A DNA stretch of 64,000 nucleotides from an uncultured Lachnoclostridium sp. (GCA_948330435.1 CAOJBY010000006.1:1-64000), one strand, 5' to 3'. Positions 1-7,862 are shown, numbered from the stretch's first letter. The notes: generated by a model not told the origin, from the letters alone. Program-made: numbers and translations.

Positions 1-155
1 GCGGCATCAAAAATCTGTATGAAAAGAGTTGCCAATGATTACTTGACAGTAACCCTTCCAAACTTAATGGCAAAACCAGTTGATAAGTCTTGCCAAATTC
101 GGTATAATTTTTATGATATTTCAATTTACTTGACATATCTTATTATACCACGGAT

Positions 156-186
156 GGCAGGCTCTTTGGGGTCTGCCTTTCTGTTT
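156..186 (+). terminator. Rho-independent terminator, plus strand
   Basis: A stem of about nine pairs (GGCAG at 156 with CTGCC at 173-177, extended by G-T pairs around a TTTG loop) is followed by the T-rich run TTTCTGTTTCT. It would end a plus-strand transcript entering from left of the window. No plus-strand gene is recognisable in bases 1-155. Confidence 0.45.
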
Positions 187-190
187 CTAG

Positions 191-217
191 ACAGAAAAAA
201 CGGAGCCATTGCTCCAG
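191..217 (-). terminator. Rho-independent terminator of the radical SAM gene
   Basis: On the minus strand GGAGC-aatg-GCTCC is followed by GTTTTTT. It lies downstream of the radical SAM gene and of the 11-codon remnant, so it probably ends that transcript. Confidence 0.6.
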
Positions 218-231
218 TAGTGATTATTCAT

Positions 232-267
232 CTACTTTTGCTTCCAGGTTCTTCCTGTAAAATGCAT
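232..267 (-). pseudogene. Remnant start of a second radical SAM gene (11 codons)
   Basis: A strong ribosome binding site (AAAGGAGGGA) precedes an ATG that opens MHFTGRTWKQK and then a stop. The intact upstream gene begins MHYTGTIWRPP, so this looks like the decapitated start of a paralog. It is preceded by a solo copy of the leader repeat found before the intact gene (284-329). A tandem duplication followed by deletion of the second copy explains the arrangement. A functional micro-peptide is possible but less likely. Confidence 0.5.
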
Positions 268-283
268 GCTTGTCCCTCCTTTC

Positions 284-329
284 TTTCACACAGCCCTTTG
301 TGCAAAAAGGTATCCCCGCAAGGTGTTTC
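284..329 (-). repeat. Solo R1 leader repeat unit
   Basis: On the minus strand this 46-bp stretch starts GAAACACC and continues with a GC-rich mini-hairpin and the TGCACA...TGTG stem typical of the tandem units at 1248-1348 and 61048-61146. It lies just past the radical SAM stop codon and just before the ribosome binding site of the remnant ORF. It is more diverged than the other copies. Confidence 0.6.
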
Positions 330-331
330 AC

Positions 332-1231
332 TTACAGATGGTGAACGCTTTTCCTATACCGCTGTAATTCTTCTTCACTGACATTTTCAATGATTTCATC
401 GAGAAACCCTAACAGTTTTTCCCTGTCTTCTGGCAGTTGTCCACGAAACTGGTATGCATTAGATGCCCCCATTGCCGCAAAGATCGTCGGTATCCGCAAA
501 TTTTCCACGAGTGTCCGTACCTCCCTGTATTTTTCCAGCTCGCTTTCCTCCTGCCAGTTCCCACGCTGTATTTCAGCATAAAGTTCAGAATCGGGATAAA
601 TCGTAAGCATATTTGCCCCGATGAGCGTCGGGTGTATCTGGTTGCATACATCAGCCGTCAGCTTTGCCCCGGTTTCTCCACGGCCCGCCCCGGAAATACT
701 TACCAGGTAAAAGAAACTGTAATGGATGCCTGCCGCATCCAGTCTCTGGCATTGTTCTATGATGTCCGCCGAGGTGTATCCCTTGTTCATAAACCCCAGG
801 GCTTCATCATCTCCCGTTTCGATTCCGATTGTCAGACCATCATACCCCAAAGCCCGCAGCCTGGCAAGCTCCTCGTCGGCTTTAGGAGTAACATCTGTAA
901 TCCTGGCAAATGAGCCGATGGATTTCACTGACGGGAGATATTTGTAGATTCGCTCTGCAATCGCAGTTAATTTGTCATAAGATAAAACAAATGGGTTCGC
1001 TCCCGTCAAAAATACCCGGTCAATACAGACACTGCTCCAACCTTTCGTCGCTCTTTGTACCTCCTGTAAATCACTCTCAATATCCTCCAGAGGAGACATT
1101 CTGAATTTAAACGGCAAATCGTGATACAGGGTACAAAATTTGCATTTGTGATGGGTACAGCCTGCCGTTACCTCCAATAAAAGTGATTCCGCTTCATAGG
1201 GCGGCCGCCAAATGGTTCCTGTGTAATGCAT
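332..1231 (-). CDS. Radical SAM protein
   Basis: Predicted radical SAM enzyme of about 299 residues, cytosolic. The start is the ATG of MHYTGTIWRPP because AAAGGAGATG sits at the right distance before it; a longer reading frame upstream only translates the leader repeats. The cluster-binding segment is GCTHHKCKFC, giving Cys spacing C-x4-C-x2-C, close to residue 25. Later segments such as FLTGANPF and GLTIGIETGDD are typical of a Clostridia radical SAM group related to the Elp3/YgiQ style of barrel. The substrate is unknown. It is divergent from the HxlR regulator, which may control it. A truncated paralog start lies directly downstream. Confidence 0.85.
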   Translation of the reverse strand: MHYTGTIWRPPYEAESLLLEVTAGCTHHKCKFCTLYHDLPFKFRMSPLEDIESDLQEVQRATKGWSSVCIDRVFLTGANPFVLSYDKLTAIAERIYKYLPSVKSIGSFARITDVTPKADEELARLRALGYDGLTIGIETGDDEALGFMNKGYTSADIIEQCQRLDAAGIHYSFFYLVSISGAGRGETGAKLTADVCNQIHPTLIGANMLTIYPDSELYAEIQRGNWQEESELEKYREVRTLVENLRIPTIFAAMGASNAYQFRGQLPEDREKLLGFLDEIIENVSEEELQRYRKSVHHL

Positions 1232-1247
1232 AAATACATCTCCTTTC

Positions 1248-1348
1248 CTTAATCTGCCCATGTTTTTGGGCATATGGGTATACCCGTAGGGTGTTTCCTC
1301 ATTGTTGGCATGTTTTTTGCCATAATGGTATACCCGTAGGGTGTTTTC
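1248..1348 (-). repeat. Two tandem R1 leader repeat units
   Basis: Two units of 50 and 51 bp read, on the minus strand, GAAACACCCTACGGGTATAC followed by a short stem-loop. The stem is TGCCCA/TGGGCA in the unit next to the gene and TGGCA/TGCCA in the distal one, both closing an A-rich loop. ACCC-tac-GGGT forms a second mini-hairpin in each. The array ends at the ribosome binding site of the radical SAM gene. In one frame it encodes peptides of the form ETPYGYTHMPK. The same unit occurs before pheS (61048-61146). Confidence 0.8.
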
Positions 1349-1362
1349 CATAGTCTACACTC

Positions 1363-1430
1363 ATTATATTTTAGTACAATGTTTTTACAAGTACTGTACT
1401 TTTTTGTAGTACATCTGTTTAAGTGGTACA
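1363..1430. promoter_or_regulatory. Divergent promoter region with GTAC repeats
   Basis: For the minus strand, TTGTAA (1390-1385) and TATAAT (1368-1363) are 16 bp apart and would drive the radical SAM gene. Five GTAC tetramers fall within 1374-1429, several over the -35 region. HxlR/YodB-type regulators bind short palindromes of this style, so this is a plausible operator for the adjacent HxlR protein. That link is inference. Confidence 0.45.
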
Positions 1431-1484
1431 TTGAATTTTAAAGAAACATGTGTTACACTGTTTCAAAAAGGAGAAGTAGCCGGA

Positions 1485-1814
1485 ATGAAAAAAAGCACCT
1501 TGGCTGTTGAACGCTGCAAGACAGTTTCTACCATACAAAAGATCTTAGGCGGCAAATGGAAAATTGAGATCATCTATTACATCGCCTTTCAGGATATCCA
1601 CCGTTTCGGGGAGCTTCGCAGGCATATCGGCGACATCACGGAATCAAGTCTGACAAAGCAGCTTCGGGAATTGGAAGCAGACGGATTCATCACCCGCCAT
1701 GATTTTAAAGAAGTCCCTCCCCATGTGGAATATAACCTTACGGACCTGGGAAAAAGCTTTATTCCCGTCTTTGAGCATATGAAGCGGTGGGGGGATGAGA
1801 ATCTGGAAATATAA
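1485..1814 (+). CDS. HxlR-family transcriptional regulator
   Basis: Winged-helix DNA-binding protein of 109 residues. The start at MKKSTLAVERC has AAAGGAG upstream. The family signature runs from the N-terminal Cys (VERC) through ILGGKWKIEIIYYI, FGELRRHIGDITESSLTKQL and the wing YNLTDLGKSF. HxlR proteins commonly sense electrophiles or redox stress through that cysteine, although the signal here is unknown. It is transcribed away from the radical SAM gene across a 253-bp gap with GTAC repeats, suggesting that it regulates that gene and itself. Confidence 0.85.
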   Translation: MKKSTLAVERCKTVSTIQKILGGKWKIEIIYYIAFQDIHRFGELRRHIGDITESSLTKQLRELEADGFITRHDFKEVPPHVEYNLTDLGKSFIPVFEHMKRWGDENLEI

Positions 1815-1829
1815 ACAAAGTATCATCTA

Positions 1830-1862
1830 TTGACTTTTTAATAAGACTACTACAGTCTTATT
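1830..1862 (+). promoter_or_regulatory. Promoter and palindromic operator of blaI-like gene
   Basis: TTGACT at 1830 is followed by a perfect 9-5-9 palindrome, AATAAGACT-actac-AGTCTTATT (1840-1862), placed just before the ribosome binding site of the BlaI-like gene. Position and symmetry fit an autoregulatory BlaI/MecI operator. Confidence 0.55.
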
Positions 1863-1886
1863 AGATTTGAAAGGAGTGTATCCTGC

Positions 1887-2243
1887 ATGGATAAAGAAAC
1901 CGTAAGGCTTTTCGATTCCGAATTAAAAGTTATGGACATTCTTTGGAAAAAGGGTGATCTACCGGCAAGGCATGTTGCAGATGTTCTTACAAAAGCATTG
2001 GGCTGGAATAAAAACACCACCTATACGCTTATTAAGCGTTGCATAAAAAAGGGAGCCATTGAACGTTCAGAACCTAATTTCATGTGCCATGCACTGATTC
2101 CCAAGGAAGAGGTACAGGAAGCCGAGACAAACGAACTGATTAACAAAATATATGACGGTTCTGCGGACAAGCTGTTTGCCGCCCTGCTCGGCAGGAAAAA
2201 ACTTTCTGCAGGTTTCTTGTTTTGTGGGAAATGGTGCTTTTAA
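1887..2243 (+). CDS. BlaI/MecI-family repressor, C-terminus damaged
   Basis: Winged-helix repressor of the BlaI/MecI/CopY family, 118 codons. Residues 1-85 match the family well (ELKVMDILWKKGDLPARHVA, WNKNTTYTLIKRCIKKGAI). The end is abnormal: after GRKKLS the frame runs out of phase into sequence that, read one base over, encodes the start of an M56 sensor (FLVLWEMVLLRL). A deletion has therefore fused the end of blaI to the start of blaR1. The DNA-binding domain could still work, but the dimerisation and cleavage region is probably incomplete. Confidence 0.7.
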   Translation: MDKETVRLFDSELKVMDILWKKGDLPARHVADVLTKALGWNKNTTYTLIKRCIKKGAIERSEPNFMCHALIPKEEVQEAETNELINKIYDGSADKLFAALLGRKKLSAGFLFCGKWCF

Positions 2244-2598
2244 GGCTGATTATTCCTTTTACCATTCCGTTCGCTTTTAGCATCTATACACTTGTGAACC
2301 ACAGCCTGCCCATGCCCGCATTTTTCACGGTGTCTTATCTGCGTTGCCGGATTGAGTTTCCACACCCCTGATGTGTGGCATTTTACATCCTGTTATTTTA
2401 ATGCCAAAGCAAACGGATTGGAAGAACATCGAGCAGTTACAATATATTTTCTCGCATGAATATGTGCATATTTCTCGTTTTGATACTAACTGTGATATTG
2501 AGCTGGCATGTGATGAAAGCGTTATAAGACAATTTGGCAAAGAATCCAAATCTGCCTATTCGCTCATGCTTATCCATATGAATACAAGATTGAAATAG
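2213..2598 (+). pseudogene. Decayed M56 (BlaR1-type) sensor
   Basis: Fragments of an M56 metallopeptidase sensor are spread over two frames. The first, from FLVLWEMVLLRL, covers a membrane segment and stops near 2371. The second includes QLQYIFSHEYVHISRFD, with the HEXXH zinc motif as HEYVH, followed at once by DIELACDESVIRQFG. In intact relatives these two blocks are separated by about 35 residues including a membrane segment, so there is an internal deletion as well as a frameshift. The C-terminal sensor domain is missing. The pair is a relic of a signalling module like the intact one at 10.8-13.4 kb. Confidence 0.75.
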
Positions 2599-2660
2599 AC
2601 TGAACCTTTTCTTGGCAGCGACGCTTTTCCATATCAGAATCCCCATATTTTACGTCTTAT

Positions 2661-2715
2661 AAAAAGTCAGGGCAGGTATGAATGCCATTACCCGCCCTGA
2701 TTTTGCTTTTTAAAG
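2661..2715. terminator. Bidirectional terminator
   Basis: TCAGGGC (2667) pairs with GCCCTGA (ending 2700), extended inside by GG/CC. T-rich runs flank it in both directions: TTTTGCTTTTT on plus, and CTTTTT on minus. It separates the decayed sensor from the convergent ABC permease operon. Confidence 0.65.
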
Positions 2716-2774
2716 CATAACATTTGATTTAGATATGGATGAGCCGAATTTCGTTTTGTATTTCAGACCCCCAT

Positions 2775-3578
2775 CTATCGTCTCCGCCCCCGCACTCTTC
2801 CTCTTGCTTTCTTCCTCTTCCCCGCTTTCATCTCCCTCTTCCCATTCGAAGCCGCCAGCAAAGCCCCGGTCAGCAGAAGCACAGCCCCAATTCCGACTGC
2901 CGCCAACAGATAATTCGGCGACGAAGTAGCACCGTTATACTCCGTCATATCAAACCCGGCCAAAATGAGTGCCGCCGAAAAGGGATAGGCACTGAGCAGA
3001 AAACCGCCTTTAAAAAACAACATACAATACCCAAGAAAAAAAGTAAGAATCGAACCTCCCAGATAAGCCCCCCGCATCTGCCCGAAAATCAAAATCATAG
3101 GCATACACACAAGATAAGTCATAAAGGCCGCAGCCACCACCTGCCCGCCGCAGGAAGCTATCCTTGTGGGTGTCAGCCCGCCAAGCCCCACGACCACCCC
3201 GGTCAGCAGGGTCACACATACGCTGTACACCCCAAACACAACCGAAAGCAGCCCCGTAACCACCAGTTTCGCACCCAGCAGCTTATGCATAGGCACAGGT
3301 ACCGTGATAATATTCTTCAAAGTATCATGGGCCGCCTCCCGATCAATAAACCATCCCCCAATCATCACCAGAGAGATAGGCAGAAAAACCTGAGAATTTC
3401 CCCATACCACATTTGCAAACAAATGGACAAAATCATAATTCAGATCACGATATTCTGGTGCCAGTATCAACTGGCTTCCATACTGGACCACCGGACACAC
3501 CGCCAGTGCCACAATCCCCACCAGAAGAATCTGGCAGCGGCGTACCTTCAGCCACTCGGCCTGTATCAAATTCCACAT
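2775..3578 (-). CDS. ABC-2 type permease (antimicrobial peptide exporter)
   Basis: Integral membrane subunit of 267 residues with about six hydrophobic segments. The start is the ATG of MWNLIQAEWLKVRR, seven nt after GGAGG; the upstream TTG in the same frame lacks a binding site. The N-terminal EWLKVRR and the DTLKNIITVPV segment are typical of the LanE/LanG and BcrB permeases of bacitracin and lantibiotic immunity. The C-terminus is very basic (KAGKRKKARGRVRGRRR). It is the last gene of the ATPase-permease-permease operon and is followed by a bidirectional terminator. Confidence 0.8.
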   Translation of the reverse strand: MWNLIQAEWLKVRRCQILLVGIVALAVCPVVQYGSQLILAPEYRDLNYDFVHLFANVVWGNSQVFLPISLVMIGGWFIDREAAHDTLKNIITVPVPMHKLLGAKLVVTGLLSVVFGVYSVCVTLLTGVVVGLGGLTPTRIASCGGQVVAAAFMTYLVCMPMILIFGQMRGAYLGGSILTFFLGYCMLFFKGGFLLSAYPFSAALILAGFDMTEYNGATSSPNYLLAAVGIGAVLLLTGALLAASNGKREMKAGKRKKARGRVRGRRR

Positions 3579-3608
3579 TTTCCACACCTCCGTTATCAAT
3601 TTTCAAAA

Positions 3609-4415
3609 CTACTGCACTTCCTGCCGCTTATAAACAAACACAATCAGTCCAAGGAATACGGCGGCTTCTATCACAGTTACTCCAAACGCCTGCACATGGC
3701 TCAAAAAATAAGGACTGATCTGCTCAAGCAAAGCCGTCAGCTCTTCCCCCGGATTCCCGTGATCATAAAACTGAAAAAACCACCGAAATGCCAGTGGCCC
3801 TGGCAGCAACGTTCCGGGATTCAGCCCAAAAGGCTGCGTCAGCAAAGGCGTATTGGTAGAAAAAATATAATTGACCATCGTATAAAAAAACGTAATAATC
3901 ACCGACACAATATAACTTTTATTAAACGCAACCACCAACAGCACACAGGGAAGTGCCCCCGTCCACATAATCAGGCTTTCCCCAAGCCCCACAAAAAACA
4001 GCGGCCAGAATCCCTCGATCTTCCATCCCTGAAGCATCACCAGCCCGGCACACAAGAAACCTCCCGCCGCCATAAACAACACGGAAAAAATCAGCAGCAC
4101 CAGCATTTTCGCAACAGCCAGTTTCCCCTTATCCACCGGAACGACCATAAGATTCTTCAGCGTATCATTATCCTGTTCCTCAAACAGCAGATTGGCAGAC
4201 AGCACAATCACAATCGGTATCAGCAAAAGATAAGCACTCAACTGGAACAGGCATGACATCATCTCCTCCACAGCCTCTGCTCCGGTCTCAGCGTTAGACG
4301 GCAAAAAAGACATACCAAAAGGAATCACAACCGACATCAATGCAGAAACAAACACCAGCGGCTTCCTCCGAAGCTTCAAAAACTCACAGTAAACCAATTT
4401 AAGCAATCCCCTCAC
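3609..4415 (-). CDS. ABC-2 type permease (antimicrobial peptide exporter)
   Basis: Membrane subunit of 268 residues, paralogous to the next gene. It opens MRGLLKLVYCEFLKLRRKP, the usual entry of LanE/G-type permeases, and carries the shared segment DTLKNLMVVPVDKGKL. About six membrane helices are visible. Its start overlaps the end of the ATPase gene by 17 nt, indicating translational coupling. With the ATPase it should form an exporter that removes lipid II-targeting or membrane-active peptides, resembling CprABC of Clostridioides difficile. The peptide exported is not predictable. Confidence 0.82.
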   Translation of the reverse strand: MRGLLKLVYCEFLKLRRKPLVFVSALMSVVIPFGMSFLPSNAETGAEAVEEMMSCLFQLSAYLLLIPIVIVLSANLLFEEQDNDTLKNLMVVPVDKGKLAVAKMLVLLIFSVLFMAAGGFLCAGLVMLQGWKIEGFWPLFFVGLGESLIMWTGALPCVLLVVAFNKSYIVSVIITFFYTMVNYIFSTNTPLLTQPFGLNPGTLLPGPLAFRWFFQFYDHGNPGEELTALLEQISPYFLSHVQAFGVTVIEAAVFLGLIVFVYKRQEVQ

Positions 4416-5322
4416 CTCCCGTTACACGCTTGAAGTAATCCTCAAGACTCTCCTCACAGGTATGGGCCTCCGACACCGACAATCCATTTTCCACAAAAGC
4501 GGCAACCATATCTCCCACCGGCAGAGCCAGATTCATAAGCCGTAGATTATGGTCATCCTGTATGGTAAAATTATGTTCCTTAAATCTGCGTTCCAAAATC
4601 CGTGCCGCCTGCCCCGTATCCGAAACTGCAAAATGAACATATTTACTGTTTTTCTTCTCCAACTCCGCAAAGCTTTCCTCCTCCAGAAGCACTCCATGAT
4701 CAATAATCCCAATATCATCCGCCAAAAGAGCGATTTCCGACAAAATATGACTGGAAATCAAAATCGTCTTCCCCCGGGCATCACACAGCTCCCGAATAAA
4801 CGACCGCACTTCCGCAATCCCAATGGGGTCAAGACCATTGATCGGTTCATCCAGAATCAGAAGCTCCGGATCATGCATCACCGCCAACGCAATGGCCAGT
4901 CTCTGCTTCATACCAAGAGAATACTGAGAAAACAGCTTCTTATCCTTATAAGGCAGCCCCACCAAATCCAAAGCATCCTTAATCGCATGCCAACCGGGCA
5001 CACCCCTGAGGGTAGCAAAAATACGCAAATTCTCCGTAGCAGTCAAATTGGGGTAAAAACCTGGAGACTCAATCAGACTTCCAATCCGTGGAAGCAGCTT
5101 CCTCTCATTCCCAGCCAAAGATTTCCCCAAAATCGTCACTTTGCCGGAGGTAGGGCGTGTAAGTCCAAGCAGCATCTTCATCGTCGTAGTCTTCCCAGCC
5201 CCATTCCGCCCCAAAAGCCCATAAATCCGGCCCTTTTGCACATGAATATTGAGATTCGCCACACTCTTTTGCTCCCCATACTGCTTTGTAAGATTCTTCG
5301 TTTCAATCACATACTTGCTCAC
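4399..5322 (-). CDS. ABC transporter ATP-binding protein, BcrA/LanF type
   Basis: Nucleotide-binding subunit of 307 residues. Walker A is GRNGAGKTT near residue 40, the signature is YSLGMKQRL near 140, and Walker B is LLILDEPINGLD near 160, followed by SSHILSEI. The roughly 80-residue C-terminal extension after the ATPase fold is usual for bacitracin/lantibiotic resistance ATPases. It leads an operon with two permeases. The upstream region carries four GCAAGGT heptamers at an 11-bp period, so activation by the linked response regulator is likely. Confidence 0.9.
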   Translation of the reverse strand: MSKYVIETKNLTKQYGEQKSVANLNIHVQKGRIYGLLGRNGAGKTTTMKMLLGLTRPTSGKVTILGKSLAGNERKLLPRIGSLIESPGFYPNLTATENLRIFATLRGVPGWHAIKDALDLVGLPYKDKKLFSQYSLGMKQRLAIALAVMHDPELLILDEPINGLDPIGIAEVRSFIRELCDARGKTILISSHILSEIALLADDIGIIDHGVLLEEESFAELEKKNSKYVHFAVSDTGQAARILERRFKEHNFTIQDDHNLRLMNLALPVGDMVAAFVENGLSVSEAHTCEESLEDYFKRVTGGEGIA

Positions 5323-5390
5323 ATCAAAACCTCCTGATTAATAGTTTCATAATATTTTTAAGTTCCACAGATTATCATCTGTCAAATCCC

Positions 5391-5444
5391 ATTCTACCAC
5401 CCTTACCTTGCAGGAACCTTGCCGCAACCTTGCATTAACCTTGC
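5391..5444 (-). promoter_or_regulatory. Response-regulator box: four GCAAGGT heptamers and a -10
   Basis: On the minus strand GCAAGGT occurs four times, starting every 11 bp (plus-strand ACCTTGC at 5405, 5416, 5427 and 5438). TAGAAT (5396-5391) lies eight bases past the last copy and could be the -10, with the heptamers taking the place of a -35. OmpR/PhoB-type regulators bind heptamer repeats of 11-bp period. The adjacent regulator (6458-7144) is the natural candidate. Confidence 0.7.
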
Positions 5445-5450
5445 AAATTC

Positions 5451-5511
5451 AAAAACCAGGAAAGAACTGCCACAAAAGAAACCAACCGGCCTCTTTTGCG
5501 GCAATTCTTTC
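5451..5511 (-). terminator. Terminator between kinase and exporter genes
   Basis: A 20-bp imperfect stem (5492-5511 with 5460-5479, two mismatches or wobbles) is followed on the minus strand by CCTGGTTTTTG. It lies just past the kinase stop codon and upstream of the heptamer array, so the exporter operon has its own regulated promoter. Confidence 0.7.
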
Positions 5512-5526
5512 TGTCCATCTCACAAT

Positions 5527-6453
5527 TTATTCCACAACCAAGGGAAAAGCCACCGAAAATACCGTCCCCTCCCCAACCTCACTTTCCACAAAAACCCTCC
5601 CCTCCATCTTCTCCACAAGCTGTCTCACAATAGCAAGTCCAAGTCCGCTCCCCTTTTGCGAGCGTCCCCGATCACACTTATACAACCGTTCAAAAATATA
5701 CTTCAAATCCCCCTTATCAATCCCAACGCCATTATCCCTCACACACAAAACAACCTCCCTCCCCTGCCTGGAGAGAGAAACCTCAATCCTTTTTGCCCTG
5801 CTGTGAGCAATCACATTCTGAATCAGATTATTCATCACCCGCATATACCCATCCGAATCCACCCTCACCATAAAAGCCATTTCCGGAATCTCAACCCCAT
5901 ACTCCAGCTCCTTATCCTCAAAAATCGGAACCCAGTCAATCAAAATATCCCGTGTCAGCTCCGTCAGATCCACCGTAACCATATTCATAGAAAACTCATC
6001 CGACCCCAGCTTAAACCAATCAAAAAGCACATCAATATACTCTTTCAGATCATGAGCCTTCTGCCATGCAATTTCAACATACTCATCCCGTTCCCTGCCC
6101 GTAACAATCCCCTTATGCACCGCATCCAAATACCCAATCAGCGTAGTAAGCGGCGTCCTGACGTCATGAGAAAGACTCGTCATCAGCTGCTTATTCGTCT
6201 CCTCCGTCTGGCGGTAAGCAAAAATCCTATCCTCATAAGACCGGACAATCCCATTAATCTCATAAGCAATCGGTGCAGCAAGCTCATGTGTTTCTGCCAG
6301 AATACGCCGATTACCATTTCCATTCTTAATATCCTTAAGCACCTCAGCCATTTCCGCAATCTGCTTTTTTGCACGCCGGATCATAGCAGCCGCTGCCAAG
6401 ACAGCCGCCAGAGCCACGGCCAAAAAAATCCCCGCAAAAGTTTCAGCAAGCAA
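5527..6453 (-). CDS. Sensor histidine kinase, exporter-linked
   Basis: Kinase of 308 residues. The start is a TTG, nine bases after AAGGAGG, which lies inside the end of the regulator gene. It has a single N-terminal membrane segment (residues 5-26) and almost no extracellular part, so it probably senses through the membrane or the transporter. The H box is SLSHDVRTPL (His96). The N box MNNLIQNVIAHS, the D box DNGVGIDKGD and the G box GSGLGLAIV follow. It pairs with the OmpR-type regulator just upstream and, like CprK or BceS, most likely reports antimicrobial-peptide stress. Confidence 0.88.
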   Translation of the reverse strand: MLAETFAGIFLAVALAAVLAAAAMIRRAKKQIAEMAEVLKDIKNGNGNRRILAETHELAAPIAYEINGIVRSYEDRIFAYRQTEETNKQLMTSLSHDVRTPLTTLIGYLDAVHKGIVTGRERDEYVEIAWQKAHDLKEYIDVLFDWFKLGSDEFSMNMVTVDLTELTRDILIDWVPIFEDKELEYGVEIPEMAFMVRVDSDGYMRVMNNLIQNVIAHSRAKRIEVSLSRQGREVVLCVRDNGVGIDKGDLKYIFERLYKCDRGRSQKGSGLGLAIVRQLVEKMEGRVFVESEVGEGTVFSVAFPLVVE

Positions 6454-6457
6454 AAGG

Positions 6458-7144
6458 TCACACCTCCTTATTAAAGCGATACCCTATCCCCTTAACCGTC
6501 TGAATATATCTGGGACTTCCGGGATTTTCTTCGATCTTTTTCCGAAGCCGGCTTATAATAGCCATAATATTACTGTCATCATACACATAGGCTTCTCCCC
6601 ACACTTCCTCATAAATCCGCTGCTTCGTCAGTATTTTCCCCTGATTCCTTGCAAGAAACAAAAGCAAATCAAACTCTTTTGGAGGCAGCTCATAAGTCCC
6701 CTTTTCCGAAAGAACACATCGGTTATCCGGATCAATGGTAAGCCCGTCAAACGTAAAGGGCTGTCCCTCCCCTTTGTTAAAACGAGTGTAGCGTCTGATC
6801 AATGATATAATACGAGCCGTCAGTTCATCCATATCAAAGGGCTTTGTCAGATAATCATCTGCACCCGTTCGTAACCCCCGTACCTTGGAAAGGCTGTCAC
6901 TTTTTGCTGTGAGCATCAGGATCGGCAGACTGCTTTCCTTACGGATCCTCTCCAGTGTTTCAAAGCCGTCATATCCAGGCATCATAACATCTAATATCAC
7001 AAGCTGGTATGGGTGTTCCATAAGCATTTTTAAGCCGGTTCTTCCGGAGGTGCAACAGTCCGCTTCTATATTCTCCGGCAATATACTCCGTTTGATCAAA
7101 TCACAAAGTTCTTTATCATCATCTATAATTAAAATTTTATTCAT
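6458..7144 (-). CDS. OmpR-family response regulator, exporter-linked
   Basis: Regulator of 228 residues with a receiver domain (acidic pocket IIDDD at 7-10, phospho-acceptor Asp52 in LVILDVMMPG, Lys in LTKPF) and a C-terminal winged helix (GYRFNKEV end). The kinase gene follows within 4 nt. The gene upstream, alkD, ends only 19 nt before the start, so the pair may be cotranscribed with the repair genes. The predicted target is the heptamer array before the ABC operon. Confidence 0.9.
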   Translation of the reverse strand: MNKILIIDDDKELCDLIKRSILPENIEADCCTSGRTGLKMLMEHPYQLVILDVMMPGYDGFETLERIRKESSLPILMLTAKSDSLSKVRGLRTGADDYLTKPFDMDELTARIISLIRRYTRFNKGEGQPFTFDGLTIDPDNRCVLSEKGTYELPPKEFDLLLFLARNQGKILTKQRIYEEVWGEAYVYDDSNIMAIISRLRKKIEENPGSPRYIQTVKGIGYRFNKEV

Positions 7145-7163
7145 GATATTGTACTGCTCTTTC

Positions 7164-7862
7164 CTATACCAATTTCCGCTTCATACTCCGAATCTTCACC
7201 TTCGTCTCCCCATCCACCCGATAGGACTCCGTAATCTTCTGGAGAGCCTTGTTGTAAGTCCAGCCATCCAGCCGATTATGCTCAAGATAAGCCATACTTT
7301 CCTCCGGAAAATGCACAAAATAAACGGATACGGCCCACGCCACAGCCATCCGCACATAATAAGCTTCACTGGTAATTCCATCAAATGCCCCAAAGGCTCG
7401 CTCCAGGTAATCTTTCTCCACAAAATGGCTCAGAAGCATCACCACGCCAAAACGAATCTCATACTCTTGATCCGATTTCAAATACGGCTGCAGAAATTCC
7501 CACATTCTCTCCTTGTGTTTCTTTGTATCTTTTAGAGAACCACAGAACACATCACAGACTGCCCAGTTATTGATACGTGGAACAAACTCCCGGGTAAGAG
7601 TAAGCCGTTTTTCAAAATCCATCTTTGCACAGCCAATCACAAGCCCCTGAAGCATATCATTCTCGTACCATTGCCGATCATTTTCCGCAAGAAAGGTCTC
7701 CCAGTCCCCTCTGGCTATTTCCTTTGCCAGATTTCGAAGCTTTGGAACCCGTACCCCTAAGATATTATCAATTCCCGGCAAAAGCTTGCCCTGAAATTCC
7801 TTATATTTTGGATCCGAAAGCTCATTAAGGCGTTCCCTTATAGATTCTTTTGTCATACTCAT
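7164..7862 (-). CDS. DNA alkylation repair protein, AlkD-like
   Basis: Protein of 232 residues that matches the AlkD/AlkC HEAT-repeat glycosylase family. Features are the N-terminal DPKYKEFQGKLLPG and GVRVPKLRNLAKEI helices, INNWAVCDVFCGSLK, and the repeated aromatic helices near the C-terminus (YYVRMAVAWAVSVYF, WTYNKALQKITES). Family members excise N3- or N7-alkylated purines without base flipping. It lies 44 nt downstream of the Ogt gene, so alkyl-base and O6-alkylguanine repair are encoded together. Its binding site is AATAGGAGG after ACGGAACT, part of the dispersed R2 leader. Confidence 0.88.
   Translation of the reverse strand: MSMTKESIRERLNELSDPKYKEFQGKLLPGIDNILGVRVPKLRNLAKEIARGDWETFLAENDRQWYENDMLQGLVIGCAKMDFEKRLTLTREFVPRINNWAVCDVFCGSLKDTKKHKERMWEFLQPYLKSDQEYEIRFGVVMLLSHFVEKDYLERAFGAFDGITSEAYYVRMAVAWAVSVYFVHFPEESMAYLEHNRLDGWTYNKALQKITESYRVDGETKVKIRSMKRKLV

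Noticed and set aside
1..155. Possible plus-strand gene end at the left edge
   Set aside because: The short open frame has no recognisable features and continues through two terminators.
1248..1348. Tandem R1 units as a CRISPR array
   Set aside because: Only two units abut without spacers, and the internal stem varies between them; there are no cas genes.
332..1351. Extended radical SAM start with 40 extra residues
   Set aside because: The extension is again translated R1 repeat; AAAGGAGATG marks the inner start.
2739..4256. A 505-codon open frame on the plus strand
   Set aside because: It is antisense to two well-supported ABC permeases, is rich in His, Gln, Pro and Arg, and has no family features.
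5419..6474. A 351-codon open frame on the plus strand
   Set aside because: It is the antisense shadow of the histidine kinase, with biased composition (His, Asn, Ile, Pro).
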